A stretch of 64,000 nucleotides of DNA from Urechis unicinctus (Eukaryota > Annelida > Polychaeta > Xenopneusta > Urechidae): positions 27,169,414-27,233,413 of the forward strand of contig CM067344.1 of NCBI GenBank assembly GCA_034190875.2. The letters run 5' to 3'. The translations under genes and the position numbers were made by a program. Under the pieces are notes generated by a model. That model searched no databases. It worked only from the letters and a program-made list of their open reading frames with translations, and was not told the DNA's origin. Below are positions 24,270-37,200 of the stretch, piece by piece (the stretch's first letter is position 1; each line of letters opens with the position of its first letter).

Positions 24270-24850
24270 TCGTGAACCCGGGAATCCATCGTGCAATCGT
24301 AAAGGCATTTTCTGCTCAGAAATCAAACACCAACAGTCATCATCGCTGGAAGTTGTTATTGGAATTTGATGAACTTTGACTTGGGTGGGGTCACTTCCAA
24401 AACGTAAAATATGACAAAGTGTCATTACACACAGAAGCCTTTGTAAAGTATCAGTTACCATTGGTTCTCGGTGAGGAAGTCTGATACCATGGTCTCGGAC
24501 CAAGACTTGAGTTATGCAACTTATCGGATTTAAAGGGCCGAGTGTAGAATGGTGAGAGGTGAAGTATGCTATTTTTCATTGTCCCCCGACGGCCTCAACG
24601 GTCCTGCGCAATTCAAATGAAACGTTTCGGTTTCCAAAAAATCGATATCTTTTAGTTTTGATTGGCACATAGCAGTTGAATTAATGGGGTCACTGGCCAT
24701 TAGAAACAAGAAATTTATGAACAACAGACATTGATCAAGACATATTTGAACTATATATCGCATTCAATGATTTAACTACTTTTTTAAGCCACTCTGCACT
24801 GCTTGGATCTTGATTATAGCTTACACACGCCTATATGAAAATATTAAGAC
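24270..24850. repeat. Extra partial copy of block R9
   Basis: Closely matches 22950-23540 in direct orientation, i.e. a local tandem duplication of the second half of R9. Confidence 0.7.
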
Positions 24851-26049
24851 GACCGAGTTATCTCTTGCCAGTTCTTAATGATTCTGCACGTGGAAGGTTT
24901 TGAGATTCCATGGTTGCGACCACTTTCAGACAGCATTCCTCCCTTGGAAAAATAACGCAGGGCAACCAATATCTGATACACAAGCCAAAAAACTAATATA
25001 CTTATTCTTCAGTTTCCCTTATCTTATCTACATAGTATAGCTATAGTGATTTTTAGGATTTCACTAGAATGAAACAACCACCCTGTAATGGTAAATTACA
25101 GTGATGTGAGTGGAATGAGAAATATAACCACAGCCTAACCCCAACCCCCCCCCCCAACCCCCCACCCCAATCCCCACAATAATACCCAGCCACAGGGATG
25201 CTAGATTAATCATTGATTAACCCTTTGTAATTTTTAATTTTCATGACATGGAAATGGGCAATATGTATTGACTAATAGATAAGAGAGTTAACTTCGTGGT
25301 CACTGTTTGCCCCCATCCCAACCCCATACTTGACTGGCAGGACAAACTTATGAAGCGCACTAATGCTATGACAAATAGCATAAAAGAGCTGATTCAAATT
25401 ATAACAATGTGTTTTTTTACATTTGGTTTGCCACGTGAGAATATTTACTTCGAGTCATTGATGTATTATAGCGTATGTTTACCTGTGTCTTATCAGATAT
25501 GGCCTGACAGCGTATGGTGTGGTTTGGCCATTCACTCTGGGAATATTCGTCGATGATCCCCTGAATAACCAGTCTTGAGAACTGATACGGGCGATAGTAA
25601 CTAACTCTGAAACGTCTCTAAGTTTTCTCTGTTCACGAACATCGCGCTCTCTACGATTCTGAAGTAGTCGTAGAAAAAGCATTTTCTCATTATATGAGCG
25701 TTCGTATGAGAGGAATAATCTCTCGTAAAGATGCGAGCTAATTTACGAGTGTTTCGTGATTTGAGCGATTAAGTAAAACGCAAATATTTTTAATCTGTTA
25801 AATATACGAGGGAAATGTATATATACGAGCAAAATTGCGAGCATGTTGAACTGCGAGTATTTGGTGAAACGCAACTAATAAAAGCTCGCACTGATGTGAA
25901 CAAAATGGTAGGTACAGACGTTTTGCTTGAACGAGCTAGCTCTTTCAAACTTATTAAGGGAGTGATGCATGCACTCCCTCCGACAAGGTGATAAAATGAA
26001 CCTGACGTTGGTCTGTTGAGCTAGTAGGAGCTGTTAATGAAACGATCCC
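24851..26049. other. Intergenic, no gene
   Basis: Contains a C-rich tract (25146-25170) and CGAG-rich sequence at 25680-25900. I find no exon. Confidence 0.4.
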
Positions 26050-26635
26050 CTGGTCCAGTGAATCGGCTGGTAGTAACATACCCTAGGATAATCGTTAGCA
26101 TTTTAATCTTTTTCAATGTCATCCACATGTTTTCTGTCTTTTTCCATTTATCTTAGAAGGCAGCTGACTAATCAGGTAAAACTTATTTATTTGCCTTTCT
26201 TGGCGCCATGTAACACATTAGTGTGGGTGTGCCATTAAACCCTACACCCACACGCAACTGCAGTGGTGTATGGACTGTATAAGGTCCTCACCCGGTTGGG
26301 TGAAGCTTCCCTGGCCGACAGGGTCTTAGGAAAAGAACTCCTGGAAGCCCACACTATTCAGCCTCAGGGTATGAACCCACCCTGTCATCCAAGCCTAGTT
26401 TGGCAAGCACTTCTCTGAGGTGACATATGACTGTTGCTTCAATACTCAGCCTGGCAGAAAACCCCACTTATGATTTTCCGTTTTGTCTGTAGCTAAGCCA
26501 AGCCAAAAGTTGTGGACCAACGCACTGTCACTCTAATTTCTTTGACATTGATTGCACTAAGTACTACACTGATCGATAGGCCAATCAAGTGCCATGAATG
26601 GAATGGGCGTGGAGTGGGATACGGTTTTGAACACA
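26050..26635. repeat. Dispersed repeat M, left of the virus-like segment
   Basis: Matches 49880-50450 across both its start and its tail. Homology ends at about 26635 (GTGGGATACG), marking the left junction of the foreign segment. Confidence 0.65.
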
Positions 26636-26639
26636 CCCT

Positions 26640-27890
26640 GAGGAGAGGGTTTTGGCCCGATCTGTGATTTCTACAGGTCTAACAAATAAATATAGCCAAC
26701 TGGCTGCAAGGCTCCTGAAATGCAAACACGCACCCCATCGAAAGTGTACTCCAACCCTATAGCAGACACACAATTGAACAAATGGGACACAACAGTATAC
26801 ACGATACCTGGCAAAATAGTACTACCACCAAAAGCCTACTATGAAATAGTTTCTGGTTTGCTAGGGGTTCGAGAGTCCAAGAGAAAATTCCACAACCCCC
26901 AAGCACACTTGCATCCGAAATGGAGAAGAGACCCACACCCCAACGCCATGAACCAAGAAATACTTTGAACACAACTGGGAGCTCCGCGACAACCTAGTGG
27001 AAGCCATCCAGGCAATCAAGATTGGGTAATGAGAAGCCCATTGGTGCCTATGGGGTAGGTCCCCAGAGGCACGGAAACCTTTGCCAATATCTGCCAGGAC
27101 AAGATCGAAAAAGTGGCCCCGGACAACTAGGTATACCAAGAATTCTACAACCAGGCCAACAAATACACACCCAAGTTTTTTCTATACCTGAAGAGTGCAA
27201 TGTTCTGAAAACCATCAGAGGTACCATCGTAGAGCACCTAGTCGATTTTCCCTGCCTTTTGTAGGAGGTACATAGAAGACATTGTACAGATCTCCACCAC
27301 AAACAACAGTCTGGGCCTGATGTGTTGCATCCTACTTACACCAGAGGATGGTATATCAGAAGTTGAACGACACAACACAACTGCAGTGAATCCTGCGACG
27401 AAGAAGTGCGATAAGATATACCAGCCGTATGGACCATTCTCTTGGGCTACACAGAAGGGAAGTGGCGCCTTTAACCACTGAAGCAAGAGCGATTGCTGCA
27501 TCCGACATACACTCGACTATGAACCGGAAGAACTCCCACCACCACGTGAGAAACTAGACTACTCAGCAATCCCAGAGAAACTACTCGCAAACAAGGCCAT
27601 AGTGAACATCGAAAACAAAAACAATCGATTTTTGATGTGCAATCCGGGTCGTGCAGGAAGGTTGCACTTCCAAAAGAGGAAAGGATATTTGTGGTATAGG
27701 ATATATGGACGACCTACATGCCAATAGATGAGCAGTGGGGGATTCCCCATGAATTATATATGCTGCCCACCTGGAAGCAAAACAGGACCTTGCTGTAGGA
27801 GAGCATATAAGATCGGAGCTTGTAATTTCCAGCCACAATATAGGAGCGAGGGCTGCCAAAATCTTTTCAATATGGAGGAGAGCACAAAAA
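26640..27890 (+). pseudogene. Decayed virus-like / large-transposon-like coding, plus strand
   Basis: Several plus-strand pieces are protein-like but broken by stops and frame changes: a 71-residue piece from about 26756 with VYTIPGKIVLPPKAYYEI, then TFANICQDKIEKVAP, then a stretch ending in AIVNIENKNNR (about 27605), then HIRSELVISSHNIGARAAK (about 27815). The Asn-Ile-x-Asn-Lys-Asx block resembles the N-terminal region of protein-primed DNA polymerase B proteins of Maverick/Polinton-like elements and adintoviruses. That match rests on memory of the motif and is weak. No intact gene remains. Confidence 0.4.
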
Positions 27891-27930
27891 AGGTTAGGAC
27901 TATCCTGACTTGGGACTACTTTGTCCCAGA
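27891..27930 (+). repeat. Left arm of 40-bp inverted repeat
   Basis: Begins AGGTTAGGAC and contains the internal TGGGAC-N6-GTCCCA palindrome. Mirrors 30610-30649. Confidence 0.85.
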
Positions 27931-28424
27931 AAGGCAAATGCTACGTATCCCACCATTTGCAATTTTGTCGAAATCAACTCTGAATGGTTCCTACATTGAG
28001 TTCCAACCTCTTCTATGTCGTCTTCTAGAACTGACAAATTGTTGCCTTTTTCCTTCTCTATTGATTCCATGTCTGTTGCATTAGTATGTACCTTTTTTTC
28101 TATATCGTCCACCCTTTTCTCTACATTTCGCATTGTATAGTAAAATCGTATACACAAGGGATGCCATATCGTGGCGGGGAGTTGTTTTCGGTGTGGAATG
28201 GAAGTATTTCTTGGATGGGGCAACGAAATCCATTGTAGTAGACTTTGGTGGGATCCAGTCCACTAAACATATCGGTGGACTGTAGGTATTGCACTGCTTC
28301 TTCGGAGATGTATTTTGCGGATGGCATAGTATTGGTACCCAAGACTATAGCGACAAAAGGTTTTCCCACCCACCCACGCCCACCCAGTTTTTCCCAATCA
28401 AGCCTACCTGGTATAGTGCTATAC

Positions 28425-28592
28425 AAGGCCACACTTCTACCATACTATACCACATTCCTACCACAAGTCCTTCCATACTATACCACACCACTACCACACT
28501 CCTAGCACAAGTGATCCATACCACACTCCTAACACAAGCGATCCATACCACACTCCTTCCAAACTATACCACACTCCTACCACAAGCTCCCA
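28425..28592 (-). repeat. Short tandem repeat within the element
   Basis: Imperfect units containing ATACCACACTCCTA-like words. On the minus strand they give a Gly-Val-Trp-Tyr repeat. This is probably slippage within an old coding region. Confidence 0.7.
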
Positions 28593-30609
28593 GCGATTCT
28601 TGTGGATGTCCAACCAAGGCGAATTGTTTGGTATAGAACCCCACATAGGCAGAGGGAAAATAGGCATATACATAGCTCCCAACGTCGGCGATATTTGTGG
28701 TGCTGCCAGATATGTACCAAGATTTCTGTTCACCTGGCCCCACAGAATGTTGTCCTTGCAAAGTGGGTACACTGTATACATACTCTTCCATGACTGCAGT
28801 GTGGACCAGATTGTGTGCTTTTGGCGCCTTGGATTCTACAAGATATGGCGATGCATAGTCTTCTCAAACCATATAGTCCTTCGCAATTGCATCCAGACTG
28901 CTTGCTAATTCTGCCGATGCTCCACAGATATAGGATTCCAGCAAACCTTTTCTTCTCCCCTCGGGTGGAACGTCTTCATGGGATGGATTCCTATTTCCAG
29001 GGAGGATGGCCTTTGAGGCTCTATCAAGTACAGATTGCAGCCCATCTTGTCCACTGAGCTTTCGTAGTTTTCTTTGCACCCCTCCAGAATCTTTTCCAGA
29101 GCCTTTGTGGGCCATATTACAGTCGTATGGTCGGGGCTCTTGGTGTTCTCTAGTAGAATTCTTGCAGACCCTTCCTCCCTAGTCGACATCGGTATCCCAG
29201 AAGTGTCCAGCAGTAGTTACCATGTAGGGATACGCTGGTTGTTTTTCCTTCCTACAGCTGGTCCACTTTTGACGCACTGTATTGGCACCAGCTATTGTTT
29301 GCCGTTCTTTTTCTCGGATCTGATGCTACTTTTCATTGTGCTCTATCTCTTCTTCTTGGTATGCCCAATTGGCTTCGTGCGAGAGCTCTGCGTCTTTTGC
29401 GTTCAGAAGTTCCTCCATGCGTTTTTAGCAGTTGCGTGTAGAGAATTTTTTTTTGCGATTCCATCCAATTGCATCGCACTTCTTTGTCCTCCATTCCCAT
29501 TTTATGTAGTCGGACTCTAGAAACATGTCGGATGCTACTCCTGTATAGTCCATCTGGGGAACATCTTCGAGGCTACTGGCCCCACGGCTCCCCTGACCTC
29601 CGCGATATAGCTATAATGTTTTATTGGACGCACACTGGATGGTGGTGCCAAATGTGGTGTAGCAACGGAGGGGAACAAAAACTATCGTTTGGTCGTCTTG
29701 GTCCCGAAATATGGGACACTTGCAAAAGCCAAAGTCTGCTGCTGTCCAGAGGATTGTTTGCTCTCACCAGAAATCATCAGTAGTATCGAGCTTGCTTTGG
29801 ATATCTACTATTCGGTTGGTTTCGGTGTGGGCATAGCATGCTACGAATATTTCCCCTAAGGACCTATTAGCCAGCACCATACAGCAATCCAGATTGGAAG
29901 CTAGGTTCGACCACTGGGCACTGGAGGTTGGACTACAAAAAGATTGTGTCGTGCAAGAAATTTTAGAGTCTCCTGTACCATGTGTCCTTGGTTAGCGGTT
30001 GAATCGGTATACCCATAGATTGTGATTTCAATTCGAGTACAACCTCATTCGTGGACGGTTTTCCGGAGATGGGTATTGGGGCAATCTGTGTCTTTGCCGC
30101 ACCATTGTCACCGCCCGTAGTACACTGGATAGATCCTTTTCTTTGCACAAAGTCGGCCATACGCAGGTATCCAAAGACTTAGATATGATCCAGAAATGGA
30201 GGTAGGCAAGAGAGAGGTTGCATATCTGTTTGTCTCTTGTCATTTGCCAGATGGTCGACTTTTGCAATATCCGAGGGAGATTTTTTTTTTAAAGGCATCT
30301 TCTAGGATGATATGGGAACCAAGTGGTGCACTGGACCAGAGACCCATCTCTTGGAAAGTAGTTTGACAGCCATTTGTAGTATACACCATTGGTACTAGCT
30401 GTTCAAAAGGGTGCAACATTTGTACTACTTTGTGCCACTAAAGTGTATACCATTGGATGCAACCCAGGATAGCCTTTGTAGGCTTTGGGGAGACTATAGA
30501 GGTATAGCATGGGGGAAGGCTAGGGGTTGCCTATAGATCGTGTGTGGTGGAGTGCAGACCAGGCTTTCTGGGGCAGAGGAGAATACCATTGCAGTCCATA
30601 AGGAGCATT

Positions 30610-30649
30610 CTGGGACAAAGAAGTCCCAAGTTAGGGTAGTCCTAACCTT
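30610..30649 (-). repeat. Right arm of 40-bp inverted repeat
   Basis: Reverse complement of 27891-27930 with three substitutions. In the equivalent frame they are Ile/Thr, silent and Tyr/Phe, so the arm could once have been coding. Confidence 0.85.
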
Positions 30650-30689
30650 ATATGCGCAACAATATAGATAATATAGATGAGAGGCTGTG

Positions 30690-30905
30690 GAATCAGTCAA
30701 TCGGCTGATGGTAGCATACCCTAGGTTATTTGTTTGCATTTTCATCCAGTTCATTTTCATTCACGCCTTTTTCATCTTTTCCCCCATTTATCCTAGAAGG
30801 CTGCTGCTCAATCAGGTCAATCTCATCTCTTCATTTTAACTCTACTTTTGTAGGCACCTTATCACACATCAGTGTTGGTGTGCTGTAAAACGCTAAACTG
30901 ACTGA
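30690..30905. repeat. Dispersed repeat M start, right of the virus-like segment
   Basis: Homologous to 26060-26240 and 49885-50065. Together with 26050-26635 it forms direct-repeat flanks around the foreign segment. It ends in the TGTGCTGTAAAACGCTAAAC-type tail. Confidence 0.65.
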
Positions 30906-31248
30906 CTAACCTAACCAGCCACATGTATTGTAGATTTCTTGGGCCAGGAGGTGCAGAGTAAGGAGGGATTCGGTTTGGGGAGGGATCGGTTGTGAATGAT
31001 ATGATATGTTCTATAAAGTCTATTTAAATTATGATTTTTAGTACTATTTGGTAGTATGGTTAGTAGACTCCCTTCAGAATTATAAAGATAATATGTACAA
31101 ATATTATCAGAATACATTCATCTTCTTATCATATTTCAGGCTGACAATTTGAAGATAAACCTCGAAAAGTTTGTACTAACTCTTTGTTATCGATCGTTAT
31201 CATCGATTCCGTTTAATTGTTTCAGCAGCTATATGATGAAATCAGGCA
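30906..31248 (+). promoter_or_regulatory. 5' flank of ZSWIM-like copy 2
   Basis: Aligns with 6306-6622 over its whole length, including the TTTCAG acceptor-like site before the ATG. Copy 2 therefore carries the same proximal upstream sequence as copy 1. Confidence 0.5.
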
Positions 31249-34200
31249 ATGGATTCTGACGAATATTTTTTGAAGAAGGTGGGCTATGGCTATGACTACG
31301 AGAGCTACGATGAGACTTATGTAAGTTCGTACAATAGACTTTACTGCCAATAATGTTGCATATTAAAACGCAAAATGAAAGCTTGTATGTGACCAGTCTT
31401 TTCTACACATTTTAAACCTCATAAGCAAGGAAATAGATGTAATGTCATGTAAATATTTGTATCATTTATTTTCAGGACTCAAATGACGACATTTACTATT
31501 CCATAGAAGACTCTGCACGGAACAGTCGTCCTCAAATAACTTGGGTATTCATTCTTTAAGGGTAGTCATACAAAAACGCTTTAGTGTGCGTTTCTATGAT
31601 CAGTTTACATACCCCGAATATTTGACTCGATGTTACAGAGACACTTTCAAGCCTGCTTAAAGAACCAACCGTTCATTCAGTGCGCGTGTTATCAGCACAA
31701 GATGGGGACGTTATCATCAATCCTTAGACATTACTCGATATGTCAGCATGCATTGTGGGAAAGCACCTCACTTGGCAACAGGTAGAACTTCATCAACCGG
31801 CGCTTGATGAAAACCTGCTGGAAAAGGTACCTATTGCTTTTGGATTTTATCTTGCCATACCTCATAGATGTAAAGAAATTTATCATATGTGAAATTAACT
31901 GCAGATCTGCTATTGGGCATTTCCATGGCGTGTAACCAGTCTGAAATCTCATGTAGTACTGGTTGAAGGTGAACAGCGCTGGAATGCTGGTTGTAAAAGT
32001 GCTGGAGATGTGAAACAGTTGTGGCAAGCTGGTGAGGCTTCGATGGTTGTAACTAAATGTCAAATGCGGTAGCATTGCCATAATCATATTACTAATGAAA
32101 TCTGTGTTTTGCATTGTGTGCCACTTGTAAAGGGTTCATGGTCATTGCAATCATCTACAAAAAGCAATATGGCTGCCTTACGGATGAGACAGTCCGAGTG
32201 ACGCTCAACTTCGAGAAGCAGGAACTCATTACAAGCTCGTGTTCTAACTGCAACGAAGTCTGGTGTTCCCATGTAGTCGCTGCCCTGTGTTACAGAATAA
32301 TGCACCCAAAAGAGGCAAGCGATTCAAATTAAGATTAGAGTTATGATAATAATGAAAATAATATTCATAATTAACAAGGCTAGGGGAGCCTAAATTGTTA
32401 TGATCAGAATTATACACAGCAATTGCTTTTGTACAATTTAGTTAATATTCTTATGCCTTTTTACATTTCTATAGGTTGTGGTGACTGCGCCAATGACTGA
32501 TGCTTTATCAACGCTGGATCGGAACCAGCTCCAGAAACTGGTCCAGTGCATGATCAGTGCAGACCCAGGCCCATATCCTTGGACAGACCATAGATATAAT
32601 GCGTATGTTGCAATACTTATTCAATGTACTGCAGTTTTACTCGTATGGCCGTCTTTTGTATAGTATCAACAGTCACATGTTTCACACGCTCGCGCGAATA
32701 TAACTCGTTCTACTATAATTTTTTTCTATGAACAGACACACAAGTCTTAACATGCCCATAAGCTTCAGCTTTTTATATATCAAGACCTTTTATATTACTG
32801 ACTATGGGGCGACTTAACACTTAAGTGCCCGTACAAGAGACAAGTTATGCAAATGAGAGGTAAGGGTGATTTTATTTATTTCAATACAGGAGATCTGAAA
32901 GATAGCAAGTCCGAGCTGAGTCTGATGATAGGGGCGCCTGATCCTACATCCGCCATCTGTGCTGATGATGTGTCGACCAAATGGAAGGAGACACTTACAA
33001 CGATCGAGAAATCTCTGGCAAAAGGCATCGTCAGAAACTACCGGGGGCAAGTTCTGTTTGTTCAAAGAAACGTTTCGTATAATACTAGTTGATTATGGAA
33101 AAATTATTTGCTAGAAAAGATTTGCAAAGAAGAATGTTGGATGATGGGTGGCCTTGGCTGCATGGTCCTTTGGTCTATAGAAGCGGTTACATGAAATAAT
33201 AGTGAATATTTTAACCCCCAGAATACACGTGGGATATGACGTCATCGAGAAACGCAACTTCGCGCTACATGAACATCTCCTGAAAGTCATTCCTTTCATC
33301 TCCAATGGGCAGAACACTGAGGCAGCGCAGGTGCTTAAGTGCATTACGACAAGCGTCATCCAAAGTAGGCTTCTGAATTATCTATAACACGTTTAAAGAA
33401 TTATTTTATTGTTGCATTTATTTAGTTTTATTGATATGTTATTTTCTTTGCTATATTTGAATGACAACTATTTCGGCAATAACATAACTTGGACCCGCCC
33501 TGCTATCCACCTTGACCTTCTTGTATGTCAACAGTAACCCACTCTAATATTCACCGTGACCCATTTCTAATAACAGTCGTAACCCACCCTGACATTTGCC
33601 TGGACCCATTCTTATATCCACTGTGACCCACCGTTATATCTGCTGTGAGCCACCCTGATATCTACCGTGACCTAATCTGAAATCAACCCTTACCCAATTT
33701 GATATCCAACGTGACCCAGTTTTATATCCGCCGTGACCAAATCCAATATGTACCATGATTCGACATCAATATGTAACGTGGTCCCACCCAAATGCCCACC
33801 GTGGCCCTAGTATCCTCTTTCCCCATCATTATACCAGTCCTAACTATATCCATATTCCCTCAAGATCCCGCTCTTAATCATCGCGAATGAGTGTTTTGAC
33901 TACACTATAATTCTGCCGCCATTATGCCGCACCTCATTCAGATGATGTGCAATTGGCCGTTTGTGACATAAGTATGTTCAATACGTTGTGTGCAAAAAAA
34001 TTCACCATGAAATGTTACACCTACTGAAACTCCTTTAACATTGTAAGGTTGTTCTATACGTGCATCAAAACAAACAAGCTGACGAACATGCACAAAAATG
34101 TATTAGATTAGCATTGTTACCTTTTATAATGGTATTCCACATCAATACAACTTCGATAATATGGCACTTGGGATAAATTGGTTCATCTCTGTCATGGTTC

Positions 34201-37200
34201 AAGATGTTAAGTGCACGGATGACAACAAGAAACTGCGCATGGCGATTCATGACATCGACCGCTTTTTGCAACATTGATCGTTTTCAATGCCAGAAAAGAT
34301 GTCAAGTTTGACGACTGTCTCAGGCAAAATATTCAAGAAGCCCAACAACAACTGACGGGGTAAGTGCATCAAAGGTGTTATCTTTTCCATTAACAGCTAA
34401 CTTATTTTAGCAGGCACAGAAACGAACGGTTTGCAGAATTCTTCCGCATGTGATCTGACATGGTCAGTGCTTCAACGGCGTTGTGTTTATTTCAATCTAA
34501 AGGAGATACAATTGGCTAATTGATTAGCACAGATTAACTGAGAATCGTCCATGAACTGTTCTAAAATATATTGCAGCCGCTTTCCTGATTTGAAGAGGTT
34601 GGAATCAAGCCAGTGTGCAGAAATGCCTCCATTGCATGAAACATTCTCTGTTGCCGTAAGTTTGATGACTTCATTGTGACTTTGCTATGGGCGAAACACA
34701 GTATGCAACATCTGAGACACTTCTTCACACTTATTAGGTTTCATCAAAGGTTCATCCCCGCATAGTATATTTTTGGCTTTGCAAATTTACACAGTGGAAG
34801 CTCTGTTTTTTTTTGTAAATTATATCATTTGTATTTTAAAAAACAAGATATTCCTCCAGCTGACTGACGCAAAAGGACACGACTGGCACTTCCCACAGGC
34901 ATCAGCAGCTCTCCACGTCCCGCCGCCCCCGGAGAGCTTCACACAGCTTGTCAGTGGAATGGTTATCCCGAAACACAGGTAAAGCAAGTGAGGCAATATG
35001 ATAATCGGTGGGTACATATGAACCGAATGGGACTACTGATGGGCTGTGACTGGCACAGACAAAGACCTTACTCGTAGTTACAGATTATATTTACATGAAT
35101 AGTATGTCTTCAGTTCATTTCAGATAAGAATAAATTTGTTGAAATTTATCTACTACAAAATGGCCTCTCAAATGATGATGACAGATTTCATCTGTTCGGG
35201 AAAGTCAGCAACAACCGTGTTTTTCATTACAACATGCTATACACCACTTCGACAGTAGGATGGATTGTTTCAGCCTTTTTTACAACCTCCTTAATCACAC
35301 ATAAGGATATGCACACACGAGCTCACACATCCGAATGCACACCTACACACACTCCTTGATCGCGTGCGCACAATCGGGCATCCAAGTAAAGACATACGAA
35401 CATGCATTAACCTATGTATTATTTATCTGCTTGATCATATATATCGCCAGTGATTATCAAGAGCCGTTGGCAGTCATGCTGTTAAGAATGGAGGCCATGA
35501 TGCTATTAGGAAGCGAAAATGGATCTGCCGTTGCGGAAAAGATTATGCAATATCTAGTTGAACAGCTGTTGCAGGTGATATGCATTTATCAGTGTTCGTT
35601 TTCCTTGCTAAACAGATGCGTCGAAGAAGTTAATTTTTCTGTAGATCGAAACAAGTTTGTGATTTCATGCACCAGGTATCTGCAGTCAAGCGACATTGGC
35701 CATCTTGCACAGTTGAAAGCTTACTTGACGCTAAAGATCTCCATACACTTCGGAATACCAAGCCTCAGTTTGGGAACACTGGTATGGTAATCACCTTGCA
35801 CAAGCCCGTATATAATGTTCGCATTGATGAAGCAATGGTGATAATAGTAAGGGACTGAAATGTCTACATTTGGCAAACGTGAGCCTTCATCCACCACCCA
35901 CATTCAAAACATCATTTTGTTGTAACAGATCAATGCTCACCAGAAGAATTAGCAGACAGTGGATATCGTGATATCTTAGATGGAAAGAAGACTTTGTTGT
36001 CTCGCCAGGTTGTCAGATTTAATGCTTGGTCAGATGAGTTTCGGTTGCTTTCATTTAGTGAACAGAACGGTCATGGGATACATCGGATCAGACTCTGTTT
36101 GTAATACCACTCGTGAAGGAGGACAACCTTTTGTCTAAACCTATCATAATGTATATGTGAATATCAGTTATTTTTTGTCCATAGAATGAAGTTACATTTG
36201 CGCTACTGCTAACTCTGCGCCTCTTCAGTATAAATTATAAATGTGAAGATGCTCTTACCAAAGGATTTCTTCATTGTGCATCTTTACTGGGTGTGGAGAT
36301 GTCTGATAACTTACTGTCCAAGTCAACAAATCACGAGGAAAGTGCATGGCTAGGATCTCTTGTGAAAAGTGTATGGAATTATGGCCATGACATGAAAGGG
36401 CTCGAAGAAAGTTCTCTTCTGCGGAACTTTCTCACATCATTCCTTCACCAAGCTGAACATTCCTCCTGCGGTCCCTTGATGTTCATTAGCATGTTGTGTT
36501 CATCACGATCATTCATGGAATCGGGAACCAAGAATCAACAAGATATTTTTGGGCATCTCTGTGTGCAAATATTTCTGCGAAAACTTACAGGTGAATAACC
36601 TGATGACCAGATTATAAAAGGGAGGTAACTTGTGTTTATAAAGAGGGTTTTTTTTAAAACACCACTGTCCCTTATGACCTTTGTTCGTTGTGGCAGATTA
36701 TGTTTATTTTTATTGTTTATTAGATCCCCCAGAAAACAGCCAACTCTCAAGTGCAATGGACAAAATTTGTGACCACTGTCTTCGATCCCTTCACGTCATG
36801 GGTTCGGCACATCATGGCTATCTGAAGCAGGTGAAGTATATGATATGTCAATTGTGCACAACGATATTTGCTTTCTTTTTGTAATTTCGTCCTCCACGTG
36901 ATAAATCTGACCCAACAGTGAAATTGGATCTATTTGCAGATCATAGAAACCGTGATAGACAGTAAAGACTTTAACAAGATGCAAACCGTTATGCGAGGAA
37001 TTCAATGGCAACACTTGGACGTTGATGATGAGTTCAAACAAAAGACAATTTTCAAGTTTGTAGCACATTTTCATCTCACATGTACATACGACAACTTCGA
37101 CAAAGTCGTTAATTGCCTGGATGTGAAATGCCTGAAGTATGATGATGGTAGATGGGCAGACGACTTTTCACCCGATGAACTTGTGGATTTTCTGGTGAGC

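Larger units (their letters stand above)
27891..30649 (-). mobile_element. 2.76-kb segment bounded by a 40-bp inverted repeat, minus-strand coding relics
   Basis: The ends 27891-27930 and 30610-30649 are inverted copies, 37 of 40 bases identical. Each arm also contains TGGGAC and GTCCCA six bases apart, able to form a small hairpin. Inside, protein-like relics all lie on the minus strand: a piece at 29963-30160, a lysine/glutamate-rich coiled-coil piece at about 29340-29560 (MEELLNAKDAELSHEANW), a piece at about 28900-29190, one at 28491-28781, one at 28140-28400 and a second coiled coil at 27900-28130 (RVDDIEKKVHTNATDMESIE). All are interrupted. I cannot name the family. No clear target-site duplication is visible. 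Confidence 0.5.

Noticed and set aside
27559..27937. Minus-strand frames over the plus-strand relics near 27.7 kb
   Set aside because: The plus-strand pieces have clearer protein character; the minus frames have no motif.
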